From: CAYWXV01 sp964462535
GTDB lineage: Bacteria; Bacteroidota; Ignavibacteria; OLB7
Direction: 5' to 3'
Length of the DNA stretch: 6,793 nucleotides
Assembly (NCBI GenBank): GCA_964462535.1
Contig: CAYWXV010000108.1
Coordinates: forward strand, 1-6,793
Part shown: positions 5,898 through 6,793 of the stretch, piece after piece
Position numbering within the stretch: position 1 is the stretch's first letter
Layout of the letters: each line of letters starts with the position of its first letter
Made by a program: the position numbers and the translations under genes
The notes under the pieces: model-generated
Database searches by the model: none
Seen by the model: the letters and a program-made list of their open reading frames with translations, nothing else
What the model was told of the DNA's origin: nothing

Positions 5898-6703
5898 CCC
5901 AGGTCCTTGGGTGTCGGGGTCACATCATTCAATGCTCCCCATCGGTCCACGTCCAGCGGCTTCTCCGCGATCGTCCGATGCACGCGATCCAGGTAGTCGT
6001 GTTGTTCCGGCGTAAGGATATAGAGCATCCCATCGTTACCACCAGACGACAGGTATACTCGTTCATTCGAGTGCTGCAGTGCGAGTTCGGCGTTCAGGAG
6101 GCACGCGAGACGATACGCCGCATCGGCCCAGGCATGGAGGGCGTCGTTGTATTTGTCGAAAATCTGATAGCGACGATCATTGACGGTGACAACCACGGTA
6201 ACGTTATGCCTCGTCTCGTTCGACGATTGAACACGATTGGTCGTCAACTTCAATCCTCGCCGTTCGAACGAGGGCTTGAGCTCGTCCAGCATTTCGGCAA
6301 AGCCATCCTCGAACAACGCTTCACCATCGCAGCCGAAGATCCGATGATCTGACACATTATCAAGTCCCTCCCGCCATCTATACCCGACGCCGGCATCGGG
6401 ATCGAAATCGTGCCCCATCGCAGCGCGAACCGAATCATCGTATGGATGATCAAGAAGGGAGAAGAAGCCGAGGGAATCCAGCGACGCGACGTATTCGCTC
6501 TGCGACGGGATTGGATTGAAATGGAAACTGGAGTCGATCGTCTGGAGCGTGTCGAGATGCGCGGACAAGGAGTCGACGTCGATGACAGATCCATCGCCCA
6601 TCGTCACTATTGTTCGACCTCGTGGGGCAAGGAAATAGACGAGGGCAACAACGGCAACTAGTGGCAGAGCGACTCTCAGGATGCGGGGGAGTGAAGGCAT
6701 CAT
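5888..6703 (-). CDS. Hypothetical protein with N-terminal membrane anchor
   Basis: I do not recognise this 271-aa protein. It starts with a short basic segment (MMPSLPRILR) and one hydrophobic helix (about residues 9-25, VALPLVAVVALVYFLAP) followed by 'RGR', which reads as an uncleaved N-terminal anchor with the rest outside the membrane; a cleavable signal is less likely because no good cleavage site follows. The outer part has an acidic region with 'DSLSAHLDTLQTIDSSFHF' (44-62), then a likely alpha/beta domain with 'NVTVVVTVNDRRYQIFDKYN' (167-186), a helix 'DALHAWADAAYRLACLLNAEL' (187-207), and 'RVYLSSGGNDGMLYILTPEQ' (214-233). A strand plus helix plus strand of this kind suggests a compact ligand- or partner-binding domain, but that is inference. 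The next ATG (codon 2, 6700) is an equal start. Its last codons and stop are part of the repeat at 5751-5897. Confidence 0.78.
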   Translation of the reverse strand: MMPSLPRILRVALPLVAVVALVYFLAPRGRTIVTMGDGSVIDVDSLSAHLDTLQTIDSSFHFNPIPSQSEYVASLDSLGFFSLLDHPYDDSVRAAMGHDFDPDAGVGYRWREGLDNVSDHRIFGCDGEALFEDGFAEMLDELKPSFERRGLKLTTNRVQSSNETRHNVTVVVTVNDRRYQIFDKYNDALHAWADAAYRLACLLNAELALQHSNERVYLSSGGNDGMLYILTPEQHDYLDRVHRTIAEKPLDVDRWGALNDVTPTPKDLGDR

Positions 6704-6793
6704 GGTCGGTACGCAAACGACGCGGCTGAATAGCGTTCAGAATGCGAGACCCAGGGGAGGGAAACTCGCTGCTTGGAGGGAGAGGAACATAAC

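Noticed and set aside
5651..6352. Plus-strand open frame crossing the long repeat and the 271-aa gene
   Set aside because: It spans the repeat and the antisense of two minus-strand genes and has no recognisable domain.

Overview
All eight supportable genes in this 6.8 kb window lie on the minus strand, so the transcriptional order runs from the right edge to the left edge. Base composition is moderately GC-rich. The starts I could inspect lack a clear Shine-Dalgarno sequence. Together with the protein families (a DUF6438 lipoprotein, a DUF2652 cyclase-like protein, a secreted GH26-like hydrolase), this suggests a member of the Bacteroidota/Chlorobi (FCB) assemblage, possibly a Kapabacteria- or Ignavibacteria-like lineage. 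That placement is an inference; no rRNA or marker gene is present.

Reading in the direction of transcription: (1) an unrecognised membrane-anchored protein of 271 aa (6703-5888); (2) a non-coding repeat element (5897-5751); (3) an exported glycoside hydrolase resembling GH26/clan GH-A (5742-4513); (4) a DUF2652 protein, which is a class III nucleotide-cyclase-like domain fused to a C-terminal SRPBCC domain (4455-3340); (5) a second, shorter copy of the same repeat element (3338-3236) followed by about 200 bp with nothing recognisable; (6) msrA, methionine sulfoxide reductase A (3037-2495); (7) a compact run of four genes with gaps of 10 bp, 2 bp and a 4-base ATGA overlap: an exported protein (2415-1837), a cupin (1826-1461), a DUF6438 lipoprotein (1458-907) and a GNAT acetyltransferase (910-83); (8) the first 23 codons of another gene running off the left edge (69-1).

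The gene run from 2415 to 83 looks like one operon and may continue into the edge gene. Its members have no obvious shared pathway. The products are small accessory or maintenance proteins (envelope proteins, a small-molecule-binding cupin, an acetyltransferase), with msrA (oxidative protein repair) 79 bp upstream.

The most interesting non-genic signal is the pair of related intergenic elements. Both begin with CAGACTGTTG, share a core of about 35 bp, have imperfect terminal inverted repeats and sit directly after the stop codon of the preceding gene. They look like a small non-autonomous (MITE- or REP-like) repeat family. I found no tRNA, rRNA, CRISPR array, transposase, recognisable riboswitch or convincing promoter. 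The 90 bp at the right edge (6704-6793) is upstream sequence of the 271-aa gene with nothing I can name.
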